NCBI RefSeq assembly: GCF_020829495.1
Contig: NZ_JAIVFQ010000023.1
Coordinates: forward strand, 1-64,000
Reading direction: 5' to 3'
Source: Nostoc favosum CHAB5714
Lineage (GTDB): Bacteria > Cyanobacteriota > Cyanobacteriia > Cyanobacteriales > Nostocaceae
Length of the DNA: 64,000 nt
Numbering within the stretch: position 1 is the first letter of the stretch; the number at the start of each line of letters is the position of its first letter. The notes below the pieces were generated by a model. It made no database searches and had not been told where the DNA came from. It saw nothing but the letters and a program-made list of their open reading frames with translations. This document shows positions 57,201 through 63,852 of this stretch, piece by piece. Made by a program: the position numbers and the translations under genes.

Positions 57201-59317
57201 ATTTTATATTCGATTAAAACGCCTTTTCCTTGATTATCTGTGTCTTCTGGGCGATAGTTAGTCAGTACACCTGTGATCGTGGCACCATGACTTTCATGAA
57301 AGCGCAGAATTGGATCTAAAAGTTGTCCTTGGTCGTTACGTTTTTGAATATATTCTTCAAAGCTTCCATCGGAGTGATTGACATAGTTTTTGCACCGAGT
57401 CACACCCACAACACTCTCAATACCACCTTTTAAAGAACACCATTGAAGCATAAACTCCAGCAATTGGTCACCCAATCCCTGCTGCTGCATTTCCGGTAAG
57501 ATATTTATACCAAGAAGTTGGACTATTGTCCCTTGCTTTGTATATAAGGATGGTAGATTTTTCCAAGTCGTGTTTTTCAATAAATCAGTACTGGAAATTT
57601 TTTGAGAATAAACTACACCAACAATGCGATCGCCTATTTCTAAAACACAATGAGCATCTGGTAATTCTTCAATTCTTCGCCGGATTTCCTGTGGAGATGC
57701 CTGTAAATGTTCTGACCAACATTCTACTTCTAAGTTGTTTAAAGCCAGCAGGTCTTCTAAATTTGAGTGACGAATTGTATAAGCTCGTTTTTCAAACCAA
57801 TTTAATGTAATGCGACTAAAAGGAAATGTTCTTGGATATCTTTTAGAAAATTCAACTTTCGGGAATAAACCAGCTTCGGCAGCAGCTAAAAGGAAAACAT
57901 CAGCCTCTATAAGATGCTGCATAGAAAATGCATGATAGGCATCAAAGTGTAGGTTCTCGCTTTTGTCTAAAAATTTGTAGGTGACTTCTGGAGATAAACA
58001 GTGTACTTCCAAAACAATTAATCCATGTTTTGTCATAACTGATGCCCACCTTTCTAAGTGTTCTACCAGACTTTGTACCATCACATGAGGAGGAATAGAA
58101 CCGCCATTCCTATCAACATAAACCCCCTGATAAGGTATCACAGAACGCGTAGATAATCTGGCAGTATCCAAAGAAGGAATAAAAGGGCGGTCATGGTCGA
58201 GAAATGAGCGGATGTGAAGCATATTTTCTGGATCATGGATACCCAAATTTATTAAATCTGCTATAAGTTTTTCCGGATTCCCAATATCTCCTTGAAGAAC
58301 AAAGTGGGGAATATTACTTAGAGTATGATTAGTAACCTCCAATGCTTCCTGATTATAATCCACACCAATCATCTGCACGGGATACTGCTCTAACACAGTC
58401 CCTCTTGCAGATTTATATTGAATAGTCTCATATACTCTTTTTAAGAGACTGCCATCTCCACAGCCCATATCAACAACATATTTTGGCTGTTCTTCATAAG
58501 GCAACTGATTAAAAAGAGAAAGAATTAGTTCATCTACATCAGAGAAAAACTTTTCATGTTGAAACCCACTGGCTACAACATTTAGAGTGCGATTAATATG
58601 TCTTTCGTTACTTGACGTATCTCTAGAAAATACAACCTGAGTGTCACCAAACAACAAATCAGATATACGAGATAACATCGGTTTGTAGGAAGCAACTGTT
58701 CCGGTAATCAAACACCGTTCTACTATAAAACGACCCACATCAGTCAAGAAGATTTGACCATCTTTTAAAGATGCCCACCCTTTGCTAATAAATAGTTCGT
58801 ATAATTCCTCACGCACCGAATGACTTAATTTTGAAAATAAAGGTTTTTGTCTATCCTCCAGATCATTAAGCAAATTATTCTTTTTAAGTGCAAGTAAGAC
58901 AGGTATAACTAAAATTCCATCTAAAAAGTCTGCTATAATTGGGTTCTCAACATTCCATCTTTGCCGGGAGAGGGCAATCCACTTTCCCAGACAACTTTTC
59001 TGTTGTTCTCCCATCAAGTATGCTTCTATTTCCAAGTGATATAAGTCGAGAATCTCTTCTGGAAGTTTTTGAGAGATTTTGGCCTTGTCGGTTAGAGAAT
59101 ACTCTCCGTTCTCCTGTTGCACAACCCAATTTAAAGATTGCATAATTTTCACGGCAACCTGAAGGTGTCCTTCATTTGCCCCCAGCCGCTTTGCTATTTT
59201 CTCCAACGTTAGTGAGTTTTGCTCTTGTAACAGATCAAAGAAACCTTTTTTTCGACAAGCTATAATTGTCGGAATAAGCACAAATCCGTGAGCGTAACGA
59301 TTAATTATCTCTAACAT
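48263..59317 (-). CDS. modular PKS: MT-GNAT-ACP / KS-AT-DH-cMT-psiKR-ER-KR-ACP-TE
   Basis: Protein of 3684 residues. Loading unit: methyltransferase (1-510; SAM loop VVDMGCGDG 281-289; HIRSFLDHDRP 368-378, a block typical of AprA/SxtA-type MTs), GNAT (about 515-705; QQQGLG 611-616) and ACP (Ser768). Extension module: KS (875-1305; Cys1050, His1185, His1225), AT (1408-1730; Ser1501, HAFH 1601-1604, thus malonyl), DH (1779-2045; His1808, Asp1973), C-methyltransferase (2250-2450; EIGAGTG 2281-2287), non-catalytic KR part (2490-2690), ER (2715-3040; HGAAGGVG), KR (3060-3290; TGGLGGFG, Ser3194, Tyr3207, LDD 3150-3152, B-type), ACP (Ser3373) and TE (3445-3684; Ser3520, His3660). All domains look active. 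Expected product: a short, fully reduced, alpha-methyl acid, unless the module iterates. Ribosome site AAAGGAAAG. Confidence 0.96.
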   Translation of the reverse strand: MLEIINRYAHGFVLIPTIIACRKKGFFDLLQEQNSLTLEKIAKRLGANEGHLQVAVKIMQSLNWVVQQENGEYSLTDKAKISQKLPEEILDLYHLEIEAYLMGEQQKSCLGKWIALSRQRWNVENPIIADFLDGILVIPVLLALKKNNLLNDLEDRQKPLFSKLSHSVREELYELFISKGWASLKDGQIFLTDVGRFIVERCLITGTVASYKPMLSRISDLLFGDTQVVFSRDTSSNERHINRTLNVVASGFQHEKFFSDVDELILSLFNQLPYEEQPKYVVDMGCGDGSLLKRVYETIQYKSARGTVLEQYPVQMIGVDYNQEALEVTNHTLSNIPHFVLQGDIGNPEKLIADLINLGIHDPENMLHIRSFLDHDRPFIPSLDTARLSTRSVIPYQGVYVDRNGGSIPPHVMVQSLVEHLERWASVMTKHGLIVLEVHCLSPEVTYKFLDKSENLHFDAYHAFSMQHLIEADVFLLAAAEAGLFPKVEFSKRYPRTFPFSRITLNWFEKRAYTIRHSNLEDLLALNNLEVECWSEHLQASPQEIRRRIEELPDAHCVLEIGDRIVGVVYSQKISSTDLLKNTTWKNLPSLYTKQGTIVQLLGINILPEMQQQGLGDQLLEFMLQWCSLKGGIESVVGVTRCKNYVNHSDGSFEEYIQKRNDQGQLLDPILRFHESHGATITGVLTNYRPEDTDNQGKGVLIEYKIHHRPISQHRISEEIEISEKKNQINQNQTSASIVEETICLVMGQKRMASFSAKRSLKDMGLDSLDLLELSSQLGQRFRVELPPTFFFQYPTPSAISTYLQEQGLLKEENLQTIQQSDVQAHKEQESLEQPAIHQEKIQQQLNRTSEIITSSILETRSSDFSSFPTENNTQEIIAIIGMGCRLPSGVNSTEEFWSLLCEGTDAITEVPKERWDIEHYYDPDGNQAGKIFSQHGGFLSQVDQFDAQFFRIAPREANNMDPQQRILMEVSWEALENAGLNPEALAGSQTGVFVAICNHDYGYAQVRQEEGDKNCNAYFATGTSASVASGRVSYFFGFTGPAISVDTACSSSLVALHLACQSLQNKECHIALASGVNLLLSTESSISFSQAGMLSPDGRCKTFDASANGYVRGEGCGVVVLKRLSQAITDKDNILALVRGTAVNQDGASNGLTAPNPSAQTAVIRKALSVAGVHPNQVSYVEAHGTATSLGDPVEINGLEAAYGQDRGAENPLAIASVKTNIGHAEAASGIAGLIKVVLSMQHKYIPKHLHFQNLNPNIKLERTPAVIPTEGMEWKTSKLSKQRLAGVNSFGISGTNAHVILEEAPTPVQRKAEIVPPKNVLTLSAKSEKGLQELAQKYETYLNRHAGTSLADICFTASTGRAHFEHRLAIITESTAQLREQLSAFSSEWETSGLVSGRIIDNIPKIAFLFTGQGSQYVGMAQQLYQTQPIFRQALERCEEILSSYLEIPLLKVLYPATGENSPLDSTAYTQPALFAIEYALAELWKSWGVTPDIVMGHSVGEYVAATVAGVFSLEDGLKLIAQRGRLMQTLPSDGEMVAILADEERVATAIAPFAKEVSIAAINGPENIVISGRCRAIRNVVSTLEASGVKTTPLQVSHAFHSPLMEPMLDDFRQVIADITFSPPQINLVSNVTGELITNEITTPEYWCYHIGQPVKFAASMETLHRAGYEVFLEIGPKPILLRMGRSCLPQAAGALLPSLRPGYSDWQQILESLAELYVRGVAIDWSGFWQDYAPRRVMLPTYPWQRERYWYEIFDSQPEKLEQHFQQARSKQQVHPLLGYRLRSPQPTWNQSFARQKLAYLYDHIVQGAAVYPGAAYVEMALAIASETFGEKAYIVEEIEFHKALFLPESDIPTLQCILDSSQATFEIYSNAKDTQEWVRHTTGKLTQQPNNFVPDIVVLDEIHSRCTKEISQSNLYQRFQEIGFKYGSCFQGIERLWSGKGEALAKIRVPNAIETEVKEYQLHPAILDACFQALLATLSVKGTYLPVQIDRVRVYGRPGIQFWSHATLVEQSATHIKGDIKLLDEAGNVLGEIRGFSCQFLEDKQGGLDKEDYLYEYQWKLKARSGQELIRPAADYLPSPVQIALDLQSEATRLSMQLGRKHYYEELKPQIDVLSAVYILKALSQLGWQLQLNQRVSVNSLAQELGVISQHKRLLGQMLEILQEEGVLRLLLDDQWEVCHILELNDPIETWKKLLAQFPAYQAELTLLGRCGQKLAHVLQGEVDPLQLLFPEGSQTTTEHLYQDSPTYRIYNLLAQKVVVKALESLPQGRTVRILEIGAGTGAMTSYVLPKLPQQWTEYVFTDVSQQFMISAKQKFRDYSFVEYRTLDIEADIIAQGFEPHSFDLILASDVLHATANLHSSLENVKQLLNSRGLLVLLELTNPPRWAELVSGLLKGWWLFTDVELRRSHPCISEAKWRDVLEDVGFTEVAGLSDREATDQPLHTVILATDSKHSQPFKVNGEGKTKIRHEQKEQLKSVAPTKPEKQGSWLIFADSDGVGQQLAQKLRELQQIPVLISPGEVYQRLDTNDFQLCPENSEDLQRLVETVDANQLADGGVVHLWSLDTPDPEEMTTTSLESAQTRNCVSVVHLIQALTKANWSSSPRLVLVTRGTQTVGGLKSVSVAQSPLWGLGRTINNEHPNLRCTRVDLSPATTEEEIQSLLFELLADEQEDEIALRDEFRYVHRLIPMSPASLRQNSKSLVQNQQPFRLEISTPGVLDNLILRAISRQQPADAEVEIQVCAAGLNFKDVMAAMGMLSDEALEGGYSGRSLGIECSGIITAIGSSVKGFNIGDEVIACASYSFSTHTMTDARLVVHKPEHLSFESAATIPTTFLTAYYAIHYLGRLRQGERVLIHGAAGGVGLAAIQLAQAVGAEIFATVGSPEKREFLEALGVKHIMDSRSLAFADEVMERTGGKGVDIVLNSLAGDAIPKSISVLGAYGRFIEIGKRDIYANSKVGLRPFGNNLSFFAVDLDRLLRERPDFATSLLREVMQQVNAKILHPLPHRVFSISRVANAFRHMVQAKHIGKIVVSLQDADVAVAPSSEQTVTFAADVSYLITGGLGGFGIAVAQWLVEQGARHLVLMSRTGASSPQAKEAVKTLEQAGVRVMIALADVTQQEQVQGVLADIQQSMPPLRGIIHAAMVLDDAALVELNRERLHKAIAPKSIGAWNLHIHTLNTPLDFFILFSSVTSIIGSSRQGNYAAANAFLDALAHYRHTQGLPALTVNWGRVADVGYVAERTDVNRYMERIGTKPLQSQQALKILAQLLQQQVVQMVVAPMNWEQWGEIHSSAASGRFSRLISEKAVLRKANADNTERDSLEKGLLAASSAERQQMLELRVSEEVAKILGTSIAKLDIKQPLTNLGLDSLMAVELSNRLKKELGVDVPTMKLLGGTSIAQLAQEQVQQVPSGNSTSKTLSRSSVKRSATEWIVCHTPNPDAQLRLFCFPYNGGNSSVFRSWLDELPSDIEVCAIQIPGQVNRPNEQPFHQLASLTQNLAQVLLPYLDKPIAFYGHSLGALISFELARLLRQEYDIVPYHLFVGAFHAPQLPDPFPSLTHISLDKLSDPTFLETLGYTTDTWTSFLKDGEFMRSLLPVLKTGNQLHKTYTYSQDEPLDCPISVFGGLQDKLVNQNLLEAWREQTRSAFKLHMLNGNHLFLHSDQKQLLQAISQELMSILRK

Positions 59318-59521
59318 GATTGCAACTTTCCTTTTACTCCTAGATTATTTCTTCTAAATCACGCTAGAAAATTTCGCGTTGCATATTGGCGGGATGAATT
59401 GATATTTTTGACCAAGGCTCAAGGTAGATTCTTCGCGCCTTTGCATGAGGCAAAATTCAAGAACTCAATCAGCAACGCCAAAAATTTTTATTGCCTGGAT
59501 AAGTTGTGCATCAGCCATTGC

Positions 59522-60544
59522 TCACGCTGCTGTTCGCCGTTGCTCAATTTCGCCGTGGCTCGCCAGCAGTGCTGCCAGCTTGTGCCGCATCAGTATGCCC
59601 GGTTTATCGGTCGCCATGTGTATCTCCTCGTTCAAATCGAGAGGCACATCGTAATCTATTGTTTCCAAGATTGCGCGATCTTCGCTGAATATCAAACCCT
59701 CATGAGTGATTATATCTGCTGCTTTGGCCTCAGCTTCGGTGTCGTTGCGGAACAAAAAGCGTACCATTTGGCAACTGGAATCGTTGATGGGCGTTGCATA
59801 CGTTATGCTCACCTGTACTAATTCTTTACCGTCCATCATTTCTTGCAAATGCAAACCAAAGGGCATGCACCAGTTAATTTTACGTATTATCTTCATGGTT
59901 TTCTGTGAACTCCCCACATTCTTTTCCATATGGGGATTGTTGTGCATAAAGAGAATTGACTCGAAGTAGAAGCCGCGCTCCGTCTTTTCAAGTACGTTAT
60001 GGGGAGAGGAAACTGGATTTTCGCGATCAGCTAAGGTTTGGTTGTGGACGAAGTGAAAGTGTCCATGATCGCATACGTTTTCTATTAACCGCAGACCACT
60101 ACAGTGCCATGTTTCGTAAAAGGCGTGGATCAGGCGGTAGCTTGGGTCTTTTGCCTCCGGAATGTTGAGAATTTCATCAAGACCGTCCCCAAGGCAAACC
60201 CAAGCGTAGCCGTAGCGCTCCTGGCATTGAAAACTTTGGACGCGATAATTCTCAGGAATCGGGCTGTCAGGAGCCTGAGGCACTACGACACAGCAGCCTT
60301 TGGAGTTAAACTGCCAACCGTGGTAGGGACAGCGAATGTTCCCATCAACAACAATACCCTGTGACAAAGGTGTGTAACGATGACAGCAGCGATCGCGGAC
60401 AACAGATGGCTTGCCGTCTGCATCAAGCCAGAGGACGAGGGGTTCGCCTAGGAGCGTGAATGATTGCGGTCTTCCCTGTAGCAATTCGATGGGAATGACT
60501 GGATACCAGAAGCGCCGGAGTACTGGTTGAGCTGTTGCAAGCAT
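59522..60544 (-). CDS. Rieske non-heme iron oxygenase
   Basis: Protein of 340 residues. The Rieske [2Fe-2S] site is Cys53-x-His55 with Cys72-x2-His75 (RCPYHGW). The mononuclear iron motif NxxDxxHxxxxH is exact (Asn156, Asp159, His162, His167). The stretch FQCQERYGYAWVCLGDGLDE matches the SxtT/SxtH-like group of tailoring oxygenases. It needs an external reductase, and none is encoded here. It is the first gene of the cluster, 204 bases before the PKS on the same strand, and probably hydroxylates or desaturates the product. An 8-7-8 inverted repeat lies 68 bases upstream of the start. Confidence 0.93.
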   Translation of the reverse strand: MLATAQPVLRRFWYPVIPIELLQGRPQSFTLLGEPLVLWLDADGKPSVVRDRCCHRYTPLSQGIVVDGNIRCPYHGWQFNSKGCCVVVPQAPDSPIPENYRVQSFQCQERYGYAWVCLGDGLDEILNIPEAKDPSYRLIHAFYETWHCSGLRLIENVCDHGHFHFVHNQTLADRENPVSSPHNVLEKTERGFYFESILFMHNNPHMEKNVGSSQKTMKIIRKINWCMPFGLHLQEMMDGKELVQVSITYATPINDSSCQMVRFLFRNDTEAEAKAADIITHEGLIFSEDRAILETIDYDVPLDLNEEIHMATDKPGILMRHKLAALLASHGEIEQRRTAA

Positions 60545-60611
60545 AGCTGTAATTGTTCTTTTTGATGAGTGTATAAAATAGGCTATCAGTTACTTACCTA
60601 AGAGCTTGCAC
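60545..60611 (-). promoter_or_regulatory. leader of the biosynthetic operon
   Basis: The 67 bases between the inverted repeat at 60612 and the Rieske start must hold the transcript leader and probably the promoter. It is AT-rich, with a weak ribosome site. No clear sigma-70 boxes can be fixed by eye. Confidence 0.3.
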
Positions 60612-60634
60612 TTAACCGTAAAAACCACGGTTAA
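60612..60634. promoter_or_regulatory. possible operator of the biosynthetic operon
   Basis: TTAACCGT, 7 bases, ACGGTTAA: a perfect 8-bp inverted repeat 68-90 bases upstream of the Rieske start. Position and symmetry suit a dimeric regulator. No regulator gene of the cluster is adjacent; the nearest is the XRE gene at 62749. Confidence 0.4.
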
Positions 60635-60786
60635 CCGAAAAGCGCCGAAATAAAGCTACATTTTCTTGTTACTCCAAATCAATCTCAAGTTCAAAATTCT
60701 GAGAATTCAAAACAGCCATAAAGCCTATAATCAAAGCTTTTCTCATAGCGCGAATCAGCGAATTCCAAGGGGACGCATTAAGCTAT

Positions 60787-60927
60787 AAAAAACGAGCAAA
60801 CCTTCTCATTCATGAGGGGTTGTTTGCAGCATCGTCAACATTAATCAGAAAACCCGCTCTTAATGAATCGCCTCAATGAAAAATCCCTCATCTGAAACAG
60901 ATAACTAGCAAGGTTTGCTCGTTTTTT
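60787..60927. repeat. 141-bp palindromic element
   Basis: AAAAAACGAGCAAACCTT (60787-60804) and its exact complement (60910-60927) close an 18-bp outer stem. TGAGGG and CCCTCA form an inner pair. T-runs stand on both outer sides, so it would terminate transcription from either direction, here mainly the gene at 60952. It may also be a MITE. Confidence 0.65.
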
Positions 60928-60951
60928 ACAGATTTTTCCACGGGATTGGTA

Positions 60952-61695
60952 CTAGATTGTCGGGGGTGGGATAATCTGTTCGGCTCCTATATTCTCGGAA
61001 ATCTGGTACACGTTACTAAATTCGTCACACACTATGTAGTACCGATTGACGAACAAAGTCCACTGAGATCGCTGTTCATTAGTCCCCCGCCAACGGAACT
61101 CAAATGGGGAATCGCCCCGTTGTTTAGTTTCGCGGCGCATGTCTGATAAATCACTGAGATACCAATAGTCTGAGCGTTTGCGTTTAGTTGCACCAACTAA
61201 GTCGGTGCCAGAGATCAATGCAGCACTAGCTTCTGTGAGTACTATCTGGCGTTCGTCAGAAATGCGAACTATTGCGCCTTTGATGTTAGGGTTTTCAATC
61301 CACCTGATGATAATCGGGAGTAAAGACTGGGATAGCTTTAGATTGTCGAGTTGAATTCCTGCTTTGGCAATAATTGGTGGTACTTTATTCATAACTGAGT
61401 CTTGGTAATCACAGTATTTTTTGAGAATTGCGTGGGGGTTGATGGTAATTGGTGAGCAATAGTAGGGAGGGGAATAAATTTCAACTTTCTGGTAGTTCCA
61501 GCTAATACACTGTTTCGATAAAAGGTAGCACTTTTGCCACGAAAGCACTCTTGCTGCCCTTTGACTTTGCACGTATATTTTTATGGATTTATTTTCAAAA
61601 ATAACAGGGTAATGTATTCCGCATTCTTGAGTAAATAGTCGCACAGCTTCATCATTAATAATTTGCTGTGCAACCCTGAGTAACTCCATTGCCAT
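60952..61695 (-). CDS. hypothetical protein with PAS-like C-terminal region
   Basis: Protein of 247 residues from ATG 61695 (GGGAG upstream; an earlier in-frame start at 61743 gives 263). The N-terminal half is basic (VQSQRAARVLSWQKCYLLSK). The middle (IIRWIENPNIKGAIVRISDE, then LTEASAALISGTDLVGATKR) and the end (SPFEFRWRGTNEQRSQWTLF) have the look of a PAS-type sensor followed by a beta sheet. No output domain is visible. Its end is closed by the 141-bp palindrome. Relation to the cluster unknown. Confidence 0.55.
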   Translation of the reverse strand: MAMELLRVAQQIINDEAVRLFTQECGIHYPVIFENKSIKIYVQSQRAARVLSWQKCYLLSKQCISWNYQKVEIYSPPYYCSPITINPHAILKKYCDYQDSVMNKVPPIIAKAGIQLDNLKLSQSLLPIIIRWIENPNIKGAIVRISDERQIVLTEASAALISGTDLVGATKRKRSDYWYLSDLSDMRRETKQRGDSPFEFRWRGTNEQRSQWTLFVNRYYIVCDEFSNVYQISENIGAEQIIPPPTI

Positions 61696-61743
61696 TAGAC
61701 AGAAACTCCCGAAGGTACATATCCTAACGTTCGTCTGGATCAA

Positions 61744-62463
61744 TCACTAGTACTTGAATCAATAAGCCAAACGATGGGGGATTGGGTTGTTTAGCTCGGA
61801 TACTTGCCTCAATTCGTTCTTCAGCCCCCGCTACTTAGACATCAACGTGATTCGTGATTACTGGCAAGTTAAAATGGAAAAAACGTTAAGCAGTCGCTAG
61901 CAAGACACCGAGGTTGGGACAGGACGTTTAGTAGTCCCGAACGTTTTTGAGAGACATAGTGTCATTGCACGCGGATCAGTTATGATACCTGCACGAATGA
62001 AGTTAGTTTGGCTTACAGTTCCCTTTTAAGCGTGATTCAAACCTGTCCATAAAGCAAAGTAAGTCCAAGGGACAACTTTGCTCATGTCATAACTTTCGAT
62101 CACAAGGTGATATCACCTTCTCTCATTCCGCTTACCCTTCAAATCGCTGTTTAAGAGGGGGGATATGAATGGTTACTTAGTAAAGCTCATTAATGTTTTC
62201 CATCAGACTAAGCACAATGTGCGATGTTAGTCTAGCTTTCTCAGCAATTTGTCATTCCCTTTGCTCTCCTCTTAACATAATACACACCTTATGATAGGCG
62301 TTCTCTGATTTTTGATGTAATCATAATCTGAACAAAATTTGATGATGTTCTTAACATACCACCATGCATCTGATTTTGCAAGAAATTTTCCTGGTAAATT
62401 AATTTTAAACTTATAACAAAAAATACATAGTATATAAATATTGTCAAGTTAACTGAGGGCTGA
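61744..62463. other. spacer with palindromes
   Basis: About 720 bases without a gene. GCAAAGT (62054-62060) pairs with ACTTTGC (62075-62081). A 16-bp palindrome lies at 62104-62119. The right third is AT-rich. Confidence 0.4.
62104..62119. promoter_or_regulatory. perfect 16-bp palindrome
   Basis: AAGGTGATATCACCTT. The symmetry suits a protein-binding operator, but no start codon is close (the nearest are about 410 and 630 bases away). Confidence 0.35.
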
Positions 62464-62646
62464 TCAGGGCACTGGTCGGTTGTGTTGCAAAGATTGGGTT
62501 TGGTTTGGTAAAAAGGCAGAAGATAAAGTCAGCTTTATCACAAAGTTTTTTAGAACCCCTGCTACATGTAGGTCCTCAAATAACTTCCATTCTAGCTCGC
62601 TCAATCCCTCAAAACGTCCAGCCATCAACTGATACACCCAACTCAA
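62464..62646 (-). pseudogene. transposase N-terminal relic
   Basis: Reads SWVYQLMAGRFEGLSELEWK followed by LFEDL, which matches the start of cyanobacterial IS5/IS4-type transposases (LSELEWKLFEDI...). The frame then degenerates. No catalytic residues are left. Confidence 0.55.
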
Positions 62647-62748
62647 GTCAAAAATAGATTACCAGATTTTTATATTAGTGGGATAGGTTCGTGCCATTTT
62701 GGCTAATAAGTGGTATTTTAAGAACAGTTATTAGGTTTTGTTAAAATC

Positions 62749-63444
62749 TTGCTTACATTAGAGGCCAGAGAGCGCTTATCAAAACTGTGTATCAAGCTGA
62801 GAGGGGATCAAAAGGTACGACAAATTGCTGAAAAAGCTGGAGTAGCCCATTCTGCTTGGTCTGATTGGGAGAATGGAAAGGGCAATTTAGGTGAAAGCAG
62901 TGCTCAACGATTAGCTGCCTATATTGGCACTACAGTTGGTGACTTGCAAATCTACTTAAATGCCGGCTATTCACTTGAGGAATATTTGCGAATTCCTCAG
63001 GTAAAACAGCTAGGTCGTGAACCCACTCGATTAATCACCTCGGTTGAAGAGGTATTCGTATGGATGGAAGAACTTAGTTTATATGACTTAGCTCGAATAA
63101 CGGCGAAAGGAGGTGAGATCATTCAAGAACTTGTTACTGGTTCAAGGAGCTTAGATGGAAATAAAAATCGTAATACCAAGAAAAAAGTAACCTATAAAAT
63201 TATTGTTCAGTTAGTCAGGGAGCATCGCGCTGCTGCTCTTGAAGCGTTTCTCGATGCCGAAGTACCGGGTGCGTCAGAACGAATTGAGGCAATTATCCGA
63301 GGTCAACAACCTAACCCCTCAGAGGTTGCCTTATTGACCCAAGTACTACCGATTGATCCAGATGAACTTTATGATATGTACCTTCGGGAGTTTCCGTCCA
63401 ATGGCAATAGAGATAATAAGGCTTACGTAGAGACTGGACTTTAG
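62749..63444 (+). CDS. XRE-family regulator with extended C-terminus
   Basis: Protein of 231 residues, TTG start. Residues about 8-70 form a Cro/C1-type HTH (LSKLCIKLRGDQKVRQIAEK, then HSAWSDWENGKGNLGESSAQ). Residues about 95-125 and 150-220 are helical with repeated pattern (LVREHRAAALEAFLDAEVPG and LLTQVLPIDPDELYDMYLRE). It is the only regulator close to the biosynthetic cluster and is transcribed away from it. It may be a plasmid or phage-type repressor instead. Confidence 0.75.
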   Translation: MLTLEARERLSKLCIKLRGDQKVRQIAEKAGVAHSAWSDWENGKGNLGESSAQRLAAYIGTTVGDLQIYLNAGYSLEEYLRIPQVKQLGREPTRLITSVEEVFVWMEELSLYDLARITAKGGEIIQELVTGSRSLDGNKNRNTKKKVTYKIIVQLVREHRAAALEAFLDAEVPGASERIEAIIRGQQPNPSEVALLTQVLPIDPDELYDMYLREFPSNGNRDNKAYVETGL

Positions 63445-63588
63445 ATTAGTAGTCTGGCAAGTTAACTTTACTCCCGTGAGACAGCCGGATATAATTGGTA
63501 TTGAGCCGAGATACGTGTAACGTGCGATTCGTTCTGGAGAAACCCAGTTTCAGGGCATCCGTGAGAGGTTAAGATAATTGCACATTTG

Positions 63589-63852
63589 TCAAGAGGGTGC
63601 AGGAAAAGGGGATAAATCCAGCCTGGAGACTGGCTTTCGGAGATATTTAACCACGCCTAAGTCTTGATTCTCTGGGGCCGCAAAGTACTTGATCGGGTCA
63701 TCAGCTTTGCCTTTCTCATTTGCGACACTAAAATGGTACAAACCACGAAATATCATCTCCAAAGAAATGCGGTCAAATGGTAAAGCTAATTCATCAGCAA
63801 CAGCATCGCCCAAATCAACCAAGACGGCATAAAACAGCCAAGTAGCCCACAC
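63589..63852 (-). pseudogene. transposase C-terminal fragment
   Basis: Reads WATWLFYAVLVDLGDAVADE, LALPFDRISLEMIFRGLYHF and KYFAAPENQDLGVVKYLRKP, the C-terminal blocks of a multicopy cyanobacterial IS4-type transposase. The upstream part (63853-64000) is full of stops, so only this end survives inside the window. Confidence 0.65.

Noticed and set aside
43644-60544. Saxitoxin cluster
   Set aside because: The starter unit, Rieske, sulfotransferase and APS kinase are shared, but the aminotransferase domain of SxtA, the amidinotransferase and the cyclising enzymes are absent.
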